Source of the DNA: JANXQG01 sp963719885
GTDB lineage: Bacteria; Planctomycetota; Planctomycetia; Pirellulales; Thermoguttaceae
Assembly (NCBI GenBank): GCA_963719885.1
Contig: CAVRDP010000034.1
Coordinates: forward strand, 248,001 to 312,000
Reading direction: 5' to 3'
DNA length: 64,000 bases
In this document: positions 16,522 to 26,263 of the stretch, one piece after another
Numbering within the stretch: the stretch's first letter is position 1
How the letters are laid out: each line of letters opens with the position of its first letter
Program-made: the position numbers and the translations under genes
The notes under the pieces: model-generated
What the model saw: the letters and a program-made list of their open reading frames with translations, nothing else
Databases searched by the model: none
Told to the model about the DNA's origin: nothing

Positions 16522-18540
16522 ATGCAAACTATGAAGATGAACGGATTGAGATTTGAGCTTGCGTGGTGGCGGGTCCTCGGAGACCGTCCTGTGATCGGCT
16601 TTCCCACGATACTTCTTCTCCTTCCCCTGCTCGTCTTCGGTCATTCAGCCTCGGCGGAAGACCTCAATACGCTGGAGCAAAAGGCGCTGATCGATGCCGT
16701 CGATCGCGTCGCCCCGTCGGTGGTCCGCATCGAAACGATCGGCGGGCTGGAACGGGTCGATCGGGTGCTCTTCGGCGCGGGACCGACCACGGGACTGGTC
16801 GTCGATTCCAGCGGGTATATCGTTTCCAGCGCGTTCAACTTCGTCAACCGGCCGGCCTCGATCCTCGTGCGGTTGCCCGATGGCACGCGCAAACCCGCCA
16901 AGTTGATCGCCCGGGACCACAACTGCCAACTCGTGCTCCTGAAGATCGAGCCCGACCATCCGCTGCCGGTGCCGGAGGCAGCCCCGCAGTCGGAAATGCG
17001 CGTCGGGCAGTGGTGCGTGGCCGTGGGTCGGACGTTCGAAGAATCGCGTCCCAACATGGCTGTGGGCATCCTCAGCGCCGTGGGCCGCGTGTGGGGCAAG
17101 GCCCTGCAGACCGACGCCCCGGTCTCGCCCAACAACTACGGCGGTCCGCTGGTCGATATCCGCGGCCGCGTGATGGGCCTGCTCGTGCCGCTGTCGCCGC
17201 AGTCGGCCGAGGAAATCGCCGGCGTCGAATGGTACGATTCGGGCATCGGTTTCGCCGTGCCCTTGGAGGCGATCCAGAAGATCCTCCCCAAGCTCCGCAA
17301 GGGCCAGGACCTGTACACGGGCGTAGCCGGCGTCTTCATGCAATCGAAGAATCTGTACACGGGCGATACTGTGATCGCCTCCTGCCGGCCGAACTCGCCC
17401 GCCGCCAAGGCCCAGTTCAAGGGCGGCGACCGCATCGTCGAGATCGGCGGCCGCAAGATTGCCCGCGCGGCCGAGGTCAAGCAGGAAATCAGCCGTCACT
17501 ATGCCGGCGACAAGCTGCACTTCGTCGTTATGCGGGGCGACAAACGCATCGAGGCCGACCTGGAACTGACCTCCAAGCTCGAACCGTTCCAGCACGGCTT
17601 TCTCGGCATTCTTCCGCTCCGCGACGGCGGCGAGGCGGGCGTCACCGTGCGTTACGTCTATCCCGGCAGCCCGGCGGCCGAGGCCAAGATCGAATCGGGC
17701 GACGTGATTGTCTCCGCGGCCGGCGATGCGGTGGTCGATCCGGGCGAACTGCGGGGCGCCCTTTCCGGTTTTGAGCCCGGCATGAACTTGGACCTGGAGG
17801 TCCGTCATAAGGACCACACGCGGAAGGTGAGTCTCAAAATGGCCGAGTTGCCCAGCGACCTGCCGCCACAGACGCTGCCGCCTGCGCGATCCAAGTCCGA
17901 GTCCGGCCAGGGACAGAAGCACAAGGTCGGGCGGATCGCGCTCAGCGTGCCCGAATTCAAGAACGAGGCCTGGGCCTACGTCCCCGAGCGCTACGATCCG
18001 GCCGTGCCGCACGGCGTAGTCCTCTGGTTGCACGGGTCCGCCGTGCCGGACGCCGCAGCCCTGCTGGCCCAATGGAAGCCGCTTTGCGATGCTGCGGACC
18101 TGGTGCTCGTGGCTCCGCGGGCCAGTGGGTCCAACGGCTGGCAGGCCGACGAGGCCAATTATCTCGAGAAGCTCGTCGGCCAGGTGAAGGCGGGCTACAC
18201 AGTCGATCCCACGCGGGTCGTCGTTTTCGGCCGCGATACGGGCGCATCGCTGGCCTTGCTCTCCGCCTTCCGCAGCCGGGAACTGGTCCGCGCCGCCGCG
18301 GTGATCGACGCCGGCTCGATGCTCCCTCCGCCGGAGATCGATCCTGGGCACCGCCTGGCAATTTATCTCGGTACGGCGAAGAATTCGATGCAGGCCCAGT
18401 TGGTGAAGATCACGCTCGCCCGGTTGAAGGCGGCGAAAGTGCCCGTCACGGAGAAAGACCTCGGCAAAGACGCCCGCGATCTCACGCCCGCGGAAGTCGC
18501 CGAACTCGTGCGCTGGATCGATATGCTCGACCGGATCTAA
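16522..18540 (+). CDS. Pseudo-HtrA with two PDZ domains and a catalytically degenerate alpha/beta-hydrolase domain
   Basis: 672 aa; ATG 16522, 16531 or 16537 are all possible starts and no clear ribosome site decides. The signal peptide ends GHSASA. The trypsin-like domain has lost the whole triad: His is Asn106 (SSAFNFVN), Asp is Gln136 (NCQLVLLKIE) and Ser is Tyr206 (PNNYGGPLVD). Two PDZ domains follow (VIASCRPNSPAAKAQFKGGD and VRYVYPGSPAAEAKIESGD). From about residue 480 there is an alpha/beta-hydrolase fold (GVVLWLHGSAVPD...LVLVAPRASG), but the nucleophile elbow reads GRDTGAS, with Asp572 where the serine should be. It is probably a binding scaffold. It ends 28 nt from the convergent restriction gene. 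Confidence 0.86.
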   Translation: MQTMKMNGLRFELAWWRVLGDRPVIGFPTILLLLPLLVFGHSASAEDLNTLEQKALIDAVDRVAPSVVRIETIGGLERVDRVLFGAGPTTGLVVDSSGYIVSSAFNFVNRPASILVRLPDGTRKPAKLIARDHNCQLVLLKIEPDHPLPVPEAAPQSEMRVGQWCVAVGRTFEESRPNMAVGILSAVGRVWGKALQTDAPVSPNNYGGPLVDIRGRVMGLLVPLSPQSAEEIAGVEWYDSGIGFAVPLEAIQKILPKLRKGQDLYTGVAGVFMQSKNLYTGDTVIASCRPNSPAAKAQFKGGDRIVEIGGRKIARAAEVKQEISRHYAGDKLHFVVMRGDKRIEADLELTSKLEPFQHGFLGILPLRDGGEAGVTVRYVYPGSPAAEAKIESGDVIVSAAGDAVVDPGELRGALSGFEPGMNLDLEVRHKDHTRKVSLKMAELPSDLPPQTLPPARSKSESGQGQKHKVGRIALSVPEFKNEAWAYVPERYDPAVPHGVVLWLHGSAVPDAAALLAQWKPLCDAADLVLVAPRASGSNGWQADEANYLEKLVGQVKAGYTVDPTRVVVFGRDTGASLALLSAFRSRELVRAAAVIDAGSMLPPPEIDPGHRLAIYLGTAKNSMQAQLVKITLARLKAAKVPVTEKDLGKDARDLTPAEVAELVRWIDMLDRI

Positions 18541-18568
18541 CCGCAGGAACCTTCGCAAATGTCAGAGA

Positions 18569-21500
18569 TTATACACCCAAACGATCCATCGCGTCGAGCA
18601 CCATTTGGCCGGTGCTTCCGGGAGCGCAAAGGAATTGCTGAGACCCTTGCTTGTCTTCGGACGCGAGTCCGGTGTTGGAAAACGTCGAGAGCATGTACTC
18701 GGCGTCGTCTCGCGTAATGCCATAGAGGTGGAAATAGGCCGCGTCGAGTTCGGCACGGATTTCGGCCCGCTCGGCCTCCTTCCAGATATGCACGCCGTCG
18801 CCCCGCGAGCCCTTGAAGTCGCATGCCTTGGCCAAGGGAACCATGTCCTCGGCGGTGCAGGTGAGTTTCAAGACCCGCTCGCTGATCCACTGCTCCAAGG
18901 ATTCCGTCTGGGACCAAGGACATTTGCCTGCGTAAGTGTCGGGTGGAAGCGTGGGAAGTTGCTCGACGATGAAATAACTCAGGTGGACCCCGCCCACTTT
19001 TTGCCGCGCAATGAAGTCAAAGGCGAAAGCGTTGAGGTTGGCCAACAAGCAGGACACGCGCCGCATGCCGAGTAGCGGGTCTGCGCGGCACGATCGGCGC
19101 GGAGTGGACAAAACCGACGACCGGAGCAAAAGCTGCGATCATCGTCCGCTCGTTCGTAGGGCTCGTGACGTCCTTGTAGACAAGAAGTGACGGGGGCGGC
19201 GAATCGCCCAGGCGGGCCCGAATATCGCTCGTCTCAACCCACCATCGGGGCATTGCGAAGAACTCCGGATTCGCGTGCTGCACGGGCGTCGTCTGGATCT
19301 TCTGGCCGGTCCGGGCCCAGTTTCCGGGCTCGACAAATACGCTTGCCGCACGGTGGTCGTATGCCTGAAGCATCTTTGCTTCGCAAAGGGGCGCCCAAAC
19401 CCTCTTCCCCTTGCGGTAGTAGTTCCCTGCAAGCTTCGCATCGCCGTCTGCGAGATCGATGGCGCTGCGAAACAGGCCCGAATCGTTCGCCTGGTCGAAC
19501 ATCCGCAAGAACTTGACACCCCAAGGGTTACCACCTTGCTTGCGGTTGCCGTCGATGAGGATGGGGATGCGCTGATAAATGCCCTTTGTCAGGTCGCTGT
19601 CGCGTCGGGTTCGGAAGATCGGGCAGGTTCGCGTATTCGGGTTGAGAAGCAACATATCTGCCGCATTCAGTGGGATGTGCCGATTCTTGTTGCTCGCCGC
19701 CGTATCTTCGACCCCTTGGGCAAAAAAGACAAAGTCGGCTTGCTCGACCTTGCGCGAATCGCCACCGAAGACGATCGCCGTGAATTTGAAGGAACGATGC
19801 ACCTCCTCGAAATGGCTGGCCTTATTTTCGAAGTCGTAGAGGGATACCAGCCGCCTCGCATTCATCAACTCGCCGAAGAATTCCTTGGTCGTGTCGTCGG
19901 AGGCGATTCCGGAGGGGACGAGAAGCCCTACCAGACCTTCGGGAGCCACCAAGGTGCGCGCCAGCTCGGCGAACAGCAGGTAAAGGTTGACGTCGCCTTT
20001 CCCCGTCAAAGGAAACCGACCCGATTTACGCGTGTAGTCGAAAAGCCTGTCCGCGCATGCCTGGGTATCCAGCCACGCGGCGTACAGCTCTGGACGCTCG
20101 GCCTCCAATCGGCTCACCAATTCTTCGATCTCAGCGGCGCTGCTCGCGCTGGCGATCTCCGGCGCGAGAGCGCGAAGAATTCGCGGCCCTGCACCTTGAC
20201 TCTCTCCCAGGGCGGGTTGCCGATGACGCAATCGAAGCCCGGCTTGGGCCGGGCGAAAATGGCTGGAAATACGGTCTCCCAACCCATTGCCCGGGGACGT
20301 TTCTCGGAATCGGGATGGTTCAGGCGAATTATTTCCTCATCGCTGACCAGGCTGTTGCCCCAGACGATGTTCCCCGATAGATCGGCCAGCGTGTGGCCCT
20401 TGCGGGCAGAACGGATCCAGAGGGCGAGTTGCGTGATTTCGACGGCTTGCTCAGATACGTCGACACCGTACAGGTTGTGATTGAGGATCAGGTCGGGAAT
20501 GGCATCCTCCAGTTTGGCAACCTCCTCGGCCGGCATGCCCGCGCCAGCCAGACCGTGAACGACCGCCTTGTAATGGGCGTCCAGGGCTTCGTAGGCACGG
20601 ATCAGGAACACGCCCGAGCCGCAGGCCGGATCGCAGACCGCCAGGGCCTTGAGCACCTCCAGACAGTCGGTCCAATAGGCCAGCAGCCTCTTGGGGTCTT
20701 GGTCCGTGCGGGCCTCGGGATCGACCTGGTACCGCTCTTGCAACGCGGCAAAACGCTCCAGCACGAGCGCGTCGACAGTCCGCTCGACGATCAGAGCGGT
20801 GAACGAGGGCGGAGTATAGTAGATGCCGAAGCGCTTCCGCTGGGCGCTCTTGGGCATTTTCGAGAGCGGCGACTCGTCAGCCGCCGGCCTGGCTTTCACG
20901 TTCTTCTTTCGCCGCCCGGCCAGCGGGATGGCGCCGTTGGCTGAATTCGCATCCTCCGCACCGGCCTTCAGGGCAAAGAGGCCGCCGAACGCGGAGTTTT
21001 TCCAACTCCGTGATGGAGCGCTCGAACAAGTGCCCGAGGACATCGACGTTGACTTCCTCGGAAAAATCGTAATTGCCGAATCCAGCAAAGGCGTTGGTCC
21101 ACTTCTCCTCGGCCAGTTCCAGGGCGTTGATCGCGGGGTCGTCGGCGAAGAGCCCGCCGTTGAAGGCGGAGATTTCCTGTTTGCCCTTGGCGCCCTTGTC
21201 GATGGCTGTGAAGAGATCGAGGAAGTTCTCCCAGGCCGGGCTCTTCGCGCGGCTGTACATACGGACGTCGCCGCGCGTGGCTAACAGGAGATTCTCCGGC
21301 AGCAGTTCGCGGTCCTCGCAAAAGGCGATGAAGATCATGCGGTCCAACAGCTTCTGGGCAATGCGGATCGATTCGTTGAGGTCCTTGCCCTCGTTGCGGT
21401 TGAGGTGCTCGATCAATTCCAGCCGCCGCCATTGGTACTCTCTGTACAGCTTGTCACCGACGCCTTTCTGGCGATCGGCCGTCTTGCGCAGCAATTCCAG

Positions 21501-22160
21501 TGCCCGTGGCTGTTGACCGGCCCGCGTAGAGAGGAGTCCGCCGCGTTCGAAGATGTAGTAGAATTGGTCGAACCGTGCGCGGTCCCGCAACTCCTGAAGG
21601 TCGAATTCCTCGTATGACAGAGTCCCCCTTTCGCGATGGTACAAGCGAATCGTGCGAAAATTGGAGACGATCCCCCACGGGCACGCGGGCAGTGCGTTGA
21701 GATAATCCCAGCATTGCTGCACCGCCGTGCGGCCGTTGGAACGGTCGCGGTCCAGGTCGGTCATGGCCCCCTTGAGTTCGACCGCGGCCAGCGGCACACT
21801 GGACCTGGGAAACTGGCCCAGCGCCGCGTCGGCAGCGCCCACGTCCTTGACGTAGAACTCGTATTCCATTTGCCAATCGTCGGGGCTGGTCGTCTTGACC
21901 TGATAGCCCAACCCCTCACCAAAAAACTGGCACAAGAACTGGGGGGCAATCGACTTTTCCTTGAACCGCAGGAGTTCTCCACTTGTTTCCAGATCCGCCC
22001 AGTGAACGGCGATCTCGTAGGCGCGGTCCTGGGCCGCGCTTCTTAACTGGACCTCCACGGTCGCTTGCAGCAAGAAACGCGGGATGAACAAGGCCCGCTG
22101 CCGACGCAGCCGCCTTTGCAGATTGCGCTCTTGTTCTTGAAACGGGGAAACTCTGGTCAA
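18569..22160 (-). pseudogene. Type IIG-like restriction-methyltransferase, three frameshifts
   Basis: Four consecutive reading frames assemble into one protein of about 1190 aa. The first (from TTG 22160) carries a PD-(D/E)xK-like core (VPLAAVELKG). The second carries SAM motif I (CDPACGSGVFLIRAYEALD) and the NPPW amino-methyltransferase motif. The third and fourth carry the target-recognition C-terminus. Frame changes fall near 21005 (at an A run in GGAAAAACTCC), 20190 and 19095. Such single-chain enzymes cut and methylate DNA (Eco57I-like family). The start overlaps the trmB stop in TTGA, an odd place for a restriction gene. Three indels point to decay or to sequence error; if decayed, both activities are lost together. 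Confidence 0.8.
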
Positions 22161-22819
22161 CTCACCGGTCCCAAACCGCCCGTCTTCCTGAACTCCGACC
22201 GATAGACGGGCTCGTTGCTGAGCCGCATCCGCCGCTCAAAATGCGTGCGATAGGCCAGGTCGTGCTCGGCGGGCGTTTCCGGCACGACGATCGGCCCGGA
22301 GAGCCGCGTGTGGGCGACCAACAGTTCCAGCGTCGCCTGAAAATACTCCTCGACGTCGGTCCAGAAGTGCAGCGCGCCGCCCGGCAATAGCGTTCGCTCG
22401 ACGTGCTGCACGAAGATCTCGTTCATCACGCGCCGCTTGCGGTGCCGCTTCTTCCACCAGGGATCGGGAAAGTAGACGTGTACTGCGGCCAGCGAATCAT
22501 CGGGAATCAACTCGGCGAAGATCCGCGTGCCGTCACCTGACACAACCCGACCGTTGGGCAGCCCGGCCTTCGCCAGTCCCGCGGCAGCGAAACGGGCGTA
22601 CTTGTGCGCGATCTCGATGCCGAAGAAATCGACGTCCGGGCGCGACCGAGCCGCGTCGCGCAGGAACAGGCCCTTGCCCGACCCCACCTCGATTTCCAGC
22701 GGCGCGACGCGGCCGAAGATTGCCTCGGCGCGCCACGGCCGGGGAAGCTGCTCGAACTCCAGTAGGTGTTGCGAGAGATCGAGCGACGGATCGATTTTTC
22801 GGAGCGCACGGCGGCCCAC
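22157..22819 (-). CDS. trmB: tRNA (guanine-N7)-methyltransferase TrmB
   Basis: 220 aa, GTG start at 22819. It has the TrmB signature: LEIEVGSGKGLFL (SAM motif I), FFGIEI, VYFPDPWWKKRHRKRR and FWTDVEEYF. It methylates G46 of tRNAs in the cytoplasm. It lies 5 nt downstream of the FabZ-like gene and its stop overlaps the TTG start of the restriction-methyltransferase, so the three genes are probably co-transcribed. Length is normal. Confidence 0.95.
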   Translation of the reverse strand: MGRRALRKIDPSLDLSQHLLEFEQLPRPWRAEAIFGRVAPLEIEVGSGKGLFLRDAARSRPDVDFFGIEIAHKYARFAAAGLAKAGLPNGRVVSGDGTRIFAELIPDDSLAAVHVYFPDPWWKKRHRKRRVMNEIFVQHVERTLLPGGALHFWTDVEEYFQATLELLVAHTRLSGPIVVPETPAEHDLAYRTHFERRMRLSNEPVYRSEFRKTGGLGPVS

Positions 22820-22824
22820 GGCAA

Positions 22825-23349
22825 TCAGTCCGTAATGGGACCGCCTGAGGTCCCGGCGGTCAACTGATTGACCGGCAAGGGAATCCCTTTGATGATGCCT
22901 TCACAAACAAGGTTCTGGTCGACGAACGACTGGAACTCGCAGGTGATGATTGCCCGCCGCGCCTTGAGCAAGCGGGTCACGATCACGAAGCGATCGCCGG
23001 GCCGGACGAGGCCGCGGAAACGGATGTCTTCCATGCCGCCAAAGCCCATCATGCCTTCCATCAGCTTGTTCTTCACGGCGTAGTAGCTCGACAACTGGGC
23101 GGCCGCTTCGCACATGATCACGCCCGGCATCAGCGGCAGACCCGGCATGTGACCGCGGGCCCAAAATTCATCCGGCTTGAGGTCCTTGTAACCGACGCAG
23201 ATGAGGCGGGCGGTATCCTCGAAGACGATCGCCGTCAACTGTTCCATCTCGAACCGCTGCGGATTGTAGCGGCGAATCTCATCGATCGTGCTGACCACGT
23301 GATTGAGGTCGTATTCAGAGAAATCAAGAATCAACGGTTTCTTGGGCAC
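22825..23349 (-). CDS. FabZ/FabA-like 3-hydroxyacyl-ACP dehydratase (hotdog fold)
   Basis: GTG 23349 is preferred because GGGAG lies just upstream and the domain begins at once (PKKPLILDFSEYDLNHVV); an ATG at 23511 would add 54 residues with no domain. 174 aa. The hotdog active-site helix is present (GHMPGLPLMPGVIMCEAAAQL), with the histidine and the Met-Pro-Gly turn of FabZ. It probably dehydrates 3-hydroxyacyl-ACP in fatty-acid synthesis, although planctomycetes carry several paralogues and the exact substrate is open. It is followed closely by trmB. Confidence 0.85.
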   Translation of the reverse strand: MPKKPLILDFSEYDLNHVVSTIDEIRRYNPQRFEMEQLTAIVFEDTARLICVGYKDLKPDEFWARGHMPGLPLMPGVIMCEAAAQLSSYYAVKNKLMEGMMGFGGMEDIRFRGLVRPGDRFVIVTRLLKARRAIITCEFQSFVDQNLVCEGIIKGIPLPVNQLTAGTSGGPITD

Positions 23350-23599
23350 GGCTGGCTCCCTGGAATTTCTTGCCGAATGTTTACGGAAGTTGGCCGAATA
23401 AAAAACTCTTGCGATCAGGTCTTCACCTGGTGCCGCTTGGACTTGCGCCTTGCTATTGGATGGGCGTTTGCCATGATTGGCCTTCTTGGCAACGCGGTGC
23501 GGTTTTGCCATAACTTATTACCTCTTCTTGCTTTACTGTCAGTTAACTTGTGCGAAAAACTCTCGGCCCGCACTTATGCGGCGGGAAGAACCTATCACT

Positions 23600-24754
23600 C
23601 TACCATTCATGGCTTCGGGCGACAAGACGGGCAAGCAGATCGCTTGCCGCAGCGGTATCGATGACCTCGGCCGCACGCGCGGCGCCCGCAGCAGGCGACG
23701 GGACCGCGCCGGCCGTCCACAGGGCGGCCGCCGCGTTCGCCACGACGATGTCGCGGGCCGGTCCCGGCTGGCCAGCCAACACCCCGCGAATGGTCGCAGC
23801 GCTCTGGTCGGATCCGGTCACCTGGATGCTCTTCAGGTCGATGCTTGCCAGTCCGAAATCGGCGGGAGTCCACTGGAAATGCCGTACATGTCCAGCGGAT
23901 TTCCGGTTCCCCGGCTCCCCGGTCATGCCTAGCTCCGACCATGGGTACATGGTGCCCGCGCCGGGCCGGGCACCATGTACCCATGGTCGGCATGCCACCC
24001 TGCCTTTACTCCCCGCTCCTTTCTCCCCGACTTGGCCGGTGGCCTCGGTAACTTCGGTGGATCCAGTAAGCGTGACCTCGTCAAGGCCGTCGCTGCCATG
24101 AACGACCATGCTCCGCGCGGTGCCCAGCAGAACCAGGGCCTCGGCCAGCAGCGGCCGCAGTTCCGCCCGGCCTACGCCCAGCAACTGATGTGAGGCCCCC
24201 GCCGGATTGATTAGCGGACCGAGGATATTGAAGATGGTCGGCACGCCCAGTTTCTTCCGCACGGGGGCAACGTGCTTCATGGCGTTGTGCAGGAGCGGAG
24301 CAAAGCAGAAGCAGATACCCAACTCGTCCAGGCAGCGCTCGACGCAGGCCACGTCGGCCTCGACGTTTACGCCCAGTGCGGCCAGCACGTCGGCTGATCC
24401 GCTGCGACTGCTGGCCGCGCGATTGCCATGTTTGGCCACCGGCACGCCCGCGGCGGCCGTGACCAGGGCGGCGGCCGTGCTGATGTTGAAGGTATTCAAC
24501 CGATCGCCGCCCGTGCCGCAGGTGTCCAGCAACTGGGGCCGCGAGGAACGGATCGGCGTCATCTTTCGCCGCAGAGCCATGGCCGCTCCGGCCACTTCGC
24601 TCACGCTCGGACCTTTGCGATTCAGGGCCAGCAGCCAGCGGGCGATATCGTCCTCGGGGCAGCGTCCGTCCATGATCTGCTCGAACGTCTCGACAACCTC
24701 GTCGATCGACAGGTCGTGGCCGGACTCCACACGTTGGGTGGCGGATTGAATCAT
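23600..24754 (-). CDS. trpD: Anthranilate phosphoribosyltransferase with repeat insertion
   Basis: 384 aa, longer than the usual 335-350. Conserved elements are LLDTCGTGGD (the PRPP loop), NISTAAALVTAA, VAKHGNRAASSRSGSADVL, NILGPLINPAG and VVHGSDGLDEVTL. Between that last motif and WTPADFGL there are about 45 extra residues, including RPWVHGARPGAGTMYPWS, encoded by an inverted pair of family A repeats and flanking low-complexity sequence. In known TrpD structures this region is a surface segment of the large domain, so the enzyme may tolerate it. The frame is intact throughout. It catalyses the second step of tryptophan synthesis. trpE is 26 kb away, so there is no trp operon here. Confidence 0.93.
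   Translation of the reverse strand: MIQSATQRVESGHDLSIDEVVETFEQIMDGRCPEDDIARWLLALNRKGPSVSEVAGAAMALRRKMTPIRSSRPQLLDTCGTGGDRLNTFNISTAAALVTAAAGVPVAKHGNRAASSRSGSADVLAALGVNVEADVACVERCLDELGICFCFAPLLHNAMKHVAPVRKKLGVPTIFNILGPLINPAGASHQLLGVGRAELRPLLAEALVLLGTARSMVVHGSDGLDEVTLTGSTEVTEATGQVGEKGAGSKGRVACRPWVHGARPGAGTMYPWSELGMTGEPGNRKSAGHVRHFQWTPADFGLASIDLKSIQVTGSDQSAATIRGVLAGQPGPARDIVVANAAAALWTAGAVPSPAAGAARAAEVIDTAAASDLLARLVARSHEW
23937..23988. repeat. Inverted pair of family A repeats inside trpD
   Basis: Two perfect family A units (23937-23957 forward and 23968-23988 reverse) are separated by GCGCCGGGCC. Together they can form a 21-bp stem, and each can also form its own small hairpin. On the coding strand they are read RPWVHGARPGAGTMYPWS. 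Confidence 0.92.
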
Positions 24755-24758
24755 CCGG

Positions 24759-24998
24759 TCACTCTTCCACTGCCTTGTTGTCGAACATTCCCGCCATCCC
24801 AGCCAAAAGACGCCGCTCTTTGGCCTTACATGCCGCGGGGGTCATTTTCGGGGCAGTCGACTGCGATGCGGCCCAGGCCATGAATTGCTGTACGGCATCC
24901 CAACGTGCGACCGGATCTGTCGCGGCCTCGCGTTTTGCCTCTTCGCGGCGTTTCAAACCGTCGTCAACGGCTTTCGCGGTGAGCCGAGGCTTTTCCAT
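24759..24998 (-). CDS. Small hypothetical protein
   Basis: 79 aa from ATG 24998; a TTG at 25025 would add nine residues. It is helical and charged (MEKPRLTAKAVDDGLKRREE...), with a C-terminal KERRLLAGMAGMFDNKAVEE. It ends 4 nt before the trpD start and begins 36 nt after the nucleotidyltransferase remnant, so it may be the partner of that gene. No family was recognised; a toxin-antitoxin accessory role is only a guess from position. Confidence 0.55.
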   Translation of the reverse strand: MEKPRLTAKAVDDGLKRREEAKREAATDPVARWDAVQQFMAWAASQSTAPKMTPAACKAKERRLLAGMAGMFDNKAVEE

Positions 24999-25033
24999 TG
25001 TGGGTGGTATGGGCGATTCAGGCAAGATAATAA

Positions 25034-25506
25034 TTAATTCTGGTTGCGTTGCAGGACTGTCTGCAAGACTCGTACGCGGTCGAGTTTTCGTTCTTCCTCA
25101 GAAAGGGCCAACTGACATTGTAACATGTCCTCATCGCACAAGCCGACGTACATCGTACCCTTGGCGGTAACTCCCGTGAGGGCACGCTGTCGAGAATCGG
25201 ACCACGAACCAAGTCCTTTGACCGCTCGAAACACGTCTATCCAGCCGTAACGGCTGGTAAGACAGAAAACGCCTTGTCGCGTCAACCAATTCGCCGGCAA
25301 GTCCTCGACGTTCCCGCCATTGCTCATCGTCGGGCCCCCACGCAGCACCGAGCGCCGCCAGGGCGGTATGGCATCGGGCCCGATTCTCGTTCTGAATCCT
25401 CAATCCAGAAATCGACGTCAAATGTTGCAATCGGTTGGTGGCGCAGGAGAAAGTTTACCCCACCAATGAGTATATATTGTACTCCGTGGTCATAAAGGAC
25501 TTGCAT
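25034..25506 (-). pseudogene. Nucleotidyltransferase-fold protein (AbiEii/DUF6036-like), frameshifted
   Basis: The N-terminal frame reads MQVLYDHGVQYILIGGVNF and then FDVDFWIED, the GG...DVD pattern of nucleotidyltransferase-fold proteins. The continuation (NRARCHTALAALGAAWGPDD) is in a second frame, and the C-terminus (LPANWLTRQGVFCLTSRYGW...) is in a third, so there are shifts near 25385 and 25315. The start is uncertain: ATG 25506 or an upstream GTG. Proteins of this type are often the toxin part of type IV toxin-antitoxin pairs or of mobile islands. Two indels in 470 bp suggest decay or poor sequence. Confidence 0.6.
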
Positions 25507-25739
25507 AATATTGTCAATTTGTTGCACGGTTTCTATGGTAACTGCAATAATCGTGCGATCATTCCCTGCGGAAGAACATCGGATTTGCCTAAGCAGACTC
25601 CCAGTGTATCGTAGTGGATTCAAAGCAGGATTGACAATATTGCCACCGATTGCGAAAATTCCTTTAGGTGACGAGCCGCCGACGGGGTAACAAGATCCGC
25701 CTGCCGCGTGTTGATGGCACGCGAGTGAAGGGAGCAGCC

Positions 25740-26210
25740 ATGACCAATTCCGCAGACCCGACCGCAGATGCAGGACCGGCAACCGCGGCAGTTGCCGCAG
25801 TTATTTTTCCCCTGGAATTGATTATCCTCGATCACTACGCCCGCCAGTCGCGATGCCTCCTAGCAAGCCTGCCGGCGATCTTTGGCCGGGACGAAAAGGA
25901 CAACGTGCGACTCGCCGATCCTTGGATCAGCCATTCGCACTGCGAGCTTTTTCAGCAGGGTGAGATGCTGGTCGTCCGGGATCTGGATTCGAAGAACGGG
26001 GTCTTCATGCATGGCGTCCGCATCCGCGAAGCGGAAGTCCTGCCGGGCGACTGTCTCACGCTGGGCCGCACGGAGATCACGTTCCGCTATCGGCGGGCAA
26101 CTGCCGAAGAATCTGCCGCCGGCAGCACGGCCTCCATGCCCGTTGCTCCCGCCCCGGCCGCTCGCCGGCCGACCACCGGCGGTCCGATGACCGAGGAATT
26201 GCTCTACTAA
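25740..26210 (+). CDS. FHA domain protein
   Basis: 156 aa from ATG 25740, preceded by GAAGGGAG; a longer frame from 25668 lacks a ribosome site. The FHA domain spans about residues 38-118 with the phosphothreonine-binding signature: FGRDEKDNVRLADPWISHSHCEL and then DLDSKNGVFMHG. The N-terminus and the Pro/Ala-rich tail (VAPAPAARRPTTGG) look disordered. It should bind phosphothreonine peptides in the cytoplasm. It is a lone gene, divergent from the nucleotidyltransferase remnant and convergent with mlaD. Confidence 0.88.
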   Translation: MTNSADPTADAGPATAAVAAVIFPLELIILDHYARQSRCLLASLPAIFGRDEKDNVRLADPWISHSHCELFQQGEMLVVRDLDSKNGVFMHGVRIREAEVLPGDCLTLGRTEITFRYRRATAEESAAGSTASMPVAPAPAARRPTTGGPMTEELLY

Positions 26211-26263
26211 AGTGCGGCGCAGGCGCCATGCTGCGCGTGGTGCCCGCGCCGCACTCCGCTTTA
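26208..26263. terminator. Hairpin between convergent FHA and mlaD genes
   Basis: TAAAGTGCGGCGC and GCGCCGCACTCCGCTTTA form an inverted repeat between the two convergent stops. The mlaD stop codon lies in its right end. It may terminate both transcripts, but no poly-T follows and it may simply be another dispersed palindrome. Confidence 0.5.

Noticed and set aside
16645..18558. 637-aa open frame antisense to the third HtrA-like gene
   Set aside because: The plus strand has clear HtrA and PDZ motifs; the minus frame has none and is rich in His/Arg/Gly as expected for a shadow.
19275..20480. 401-aa open frame opposite the restriction-methyltransferase
   Set aside because: The minus strand carries NPPW and other motifs; the plus frame has none.
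23347..23511. 54-residue N-terminal extension of the FabZ-like protein
   Set aside because: GTG 23349 has a good ribosome site and the domain begins at once; the extension is basic and unlike the family.
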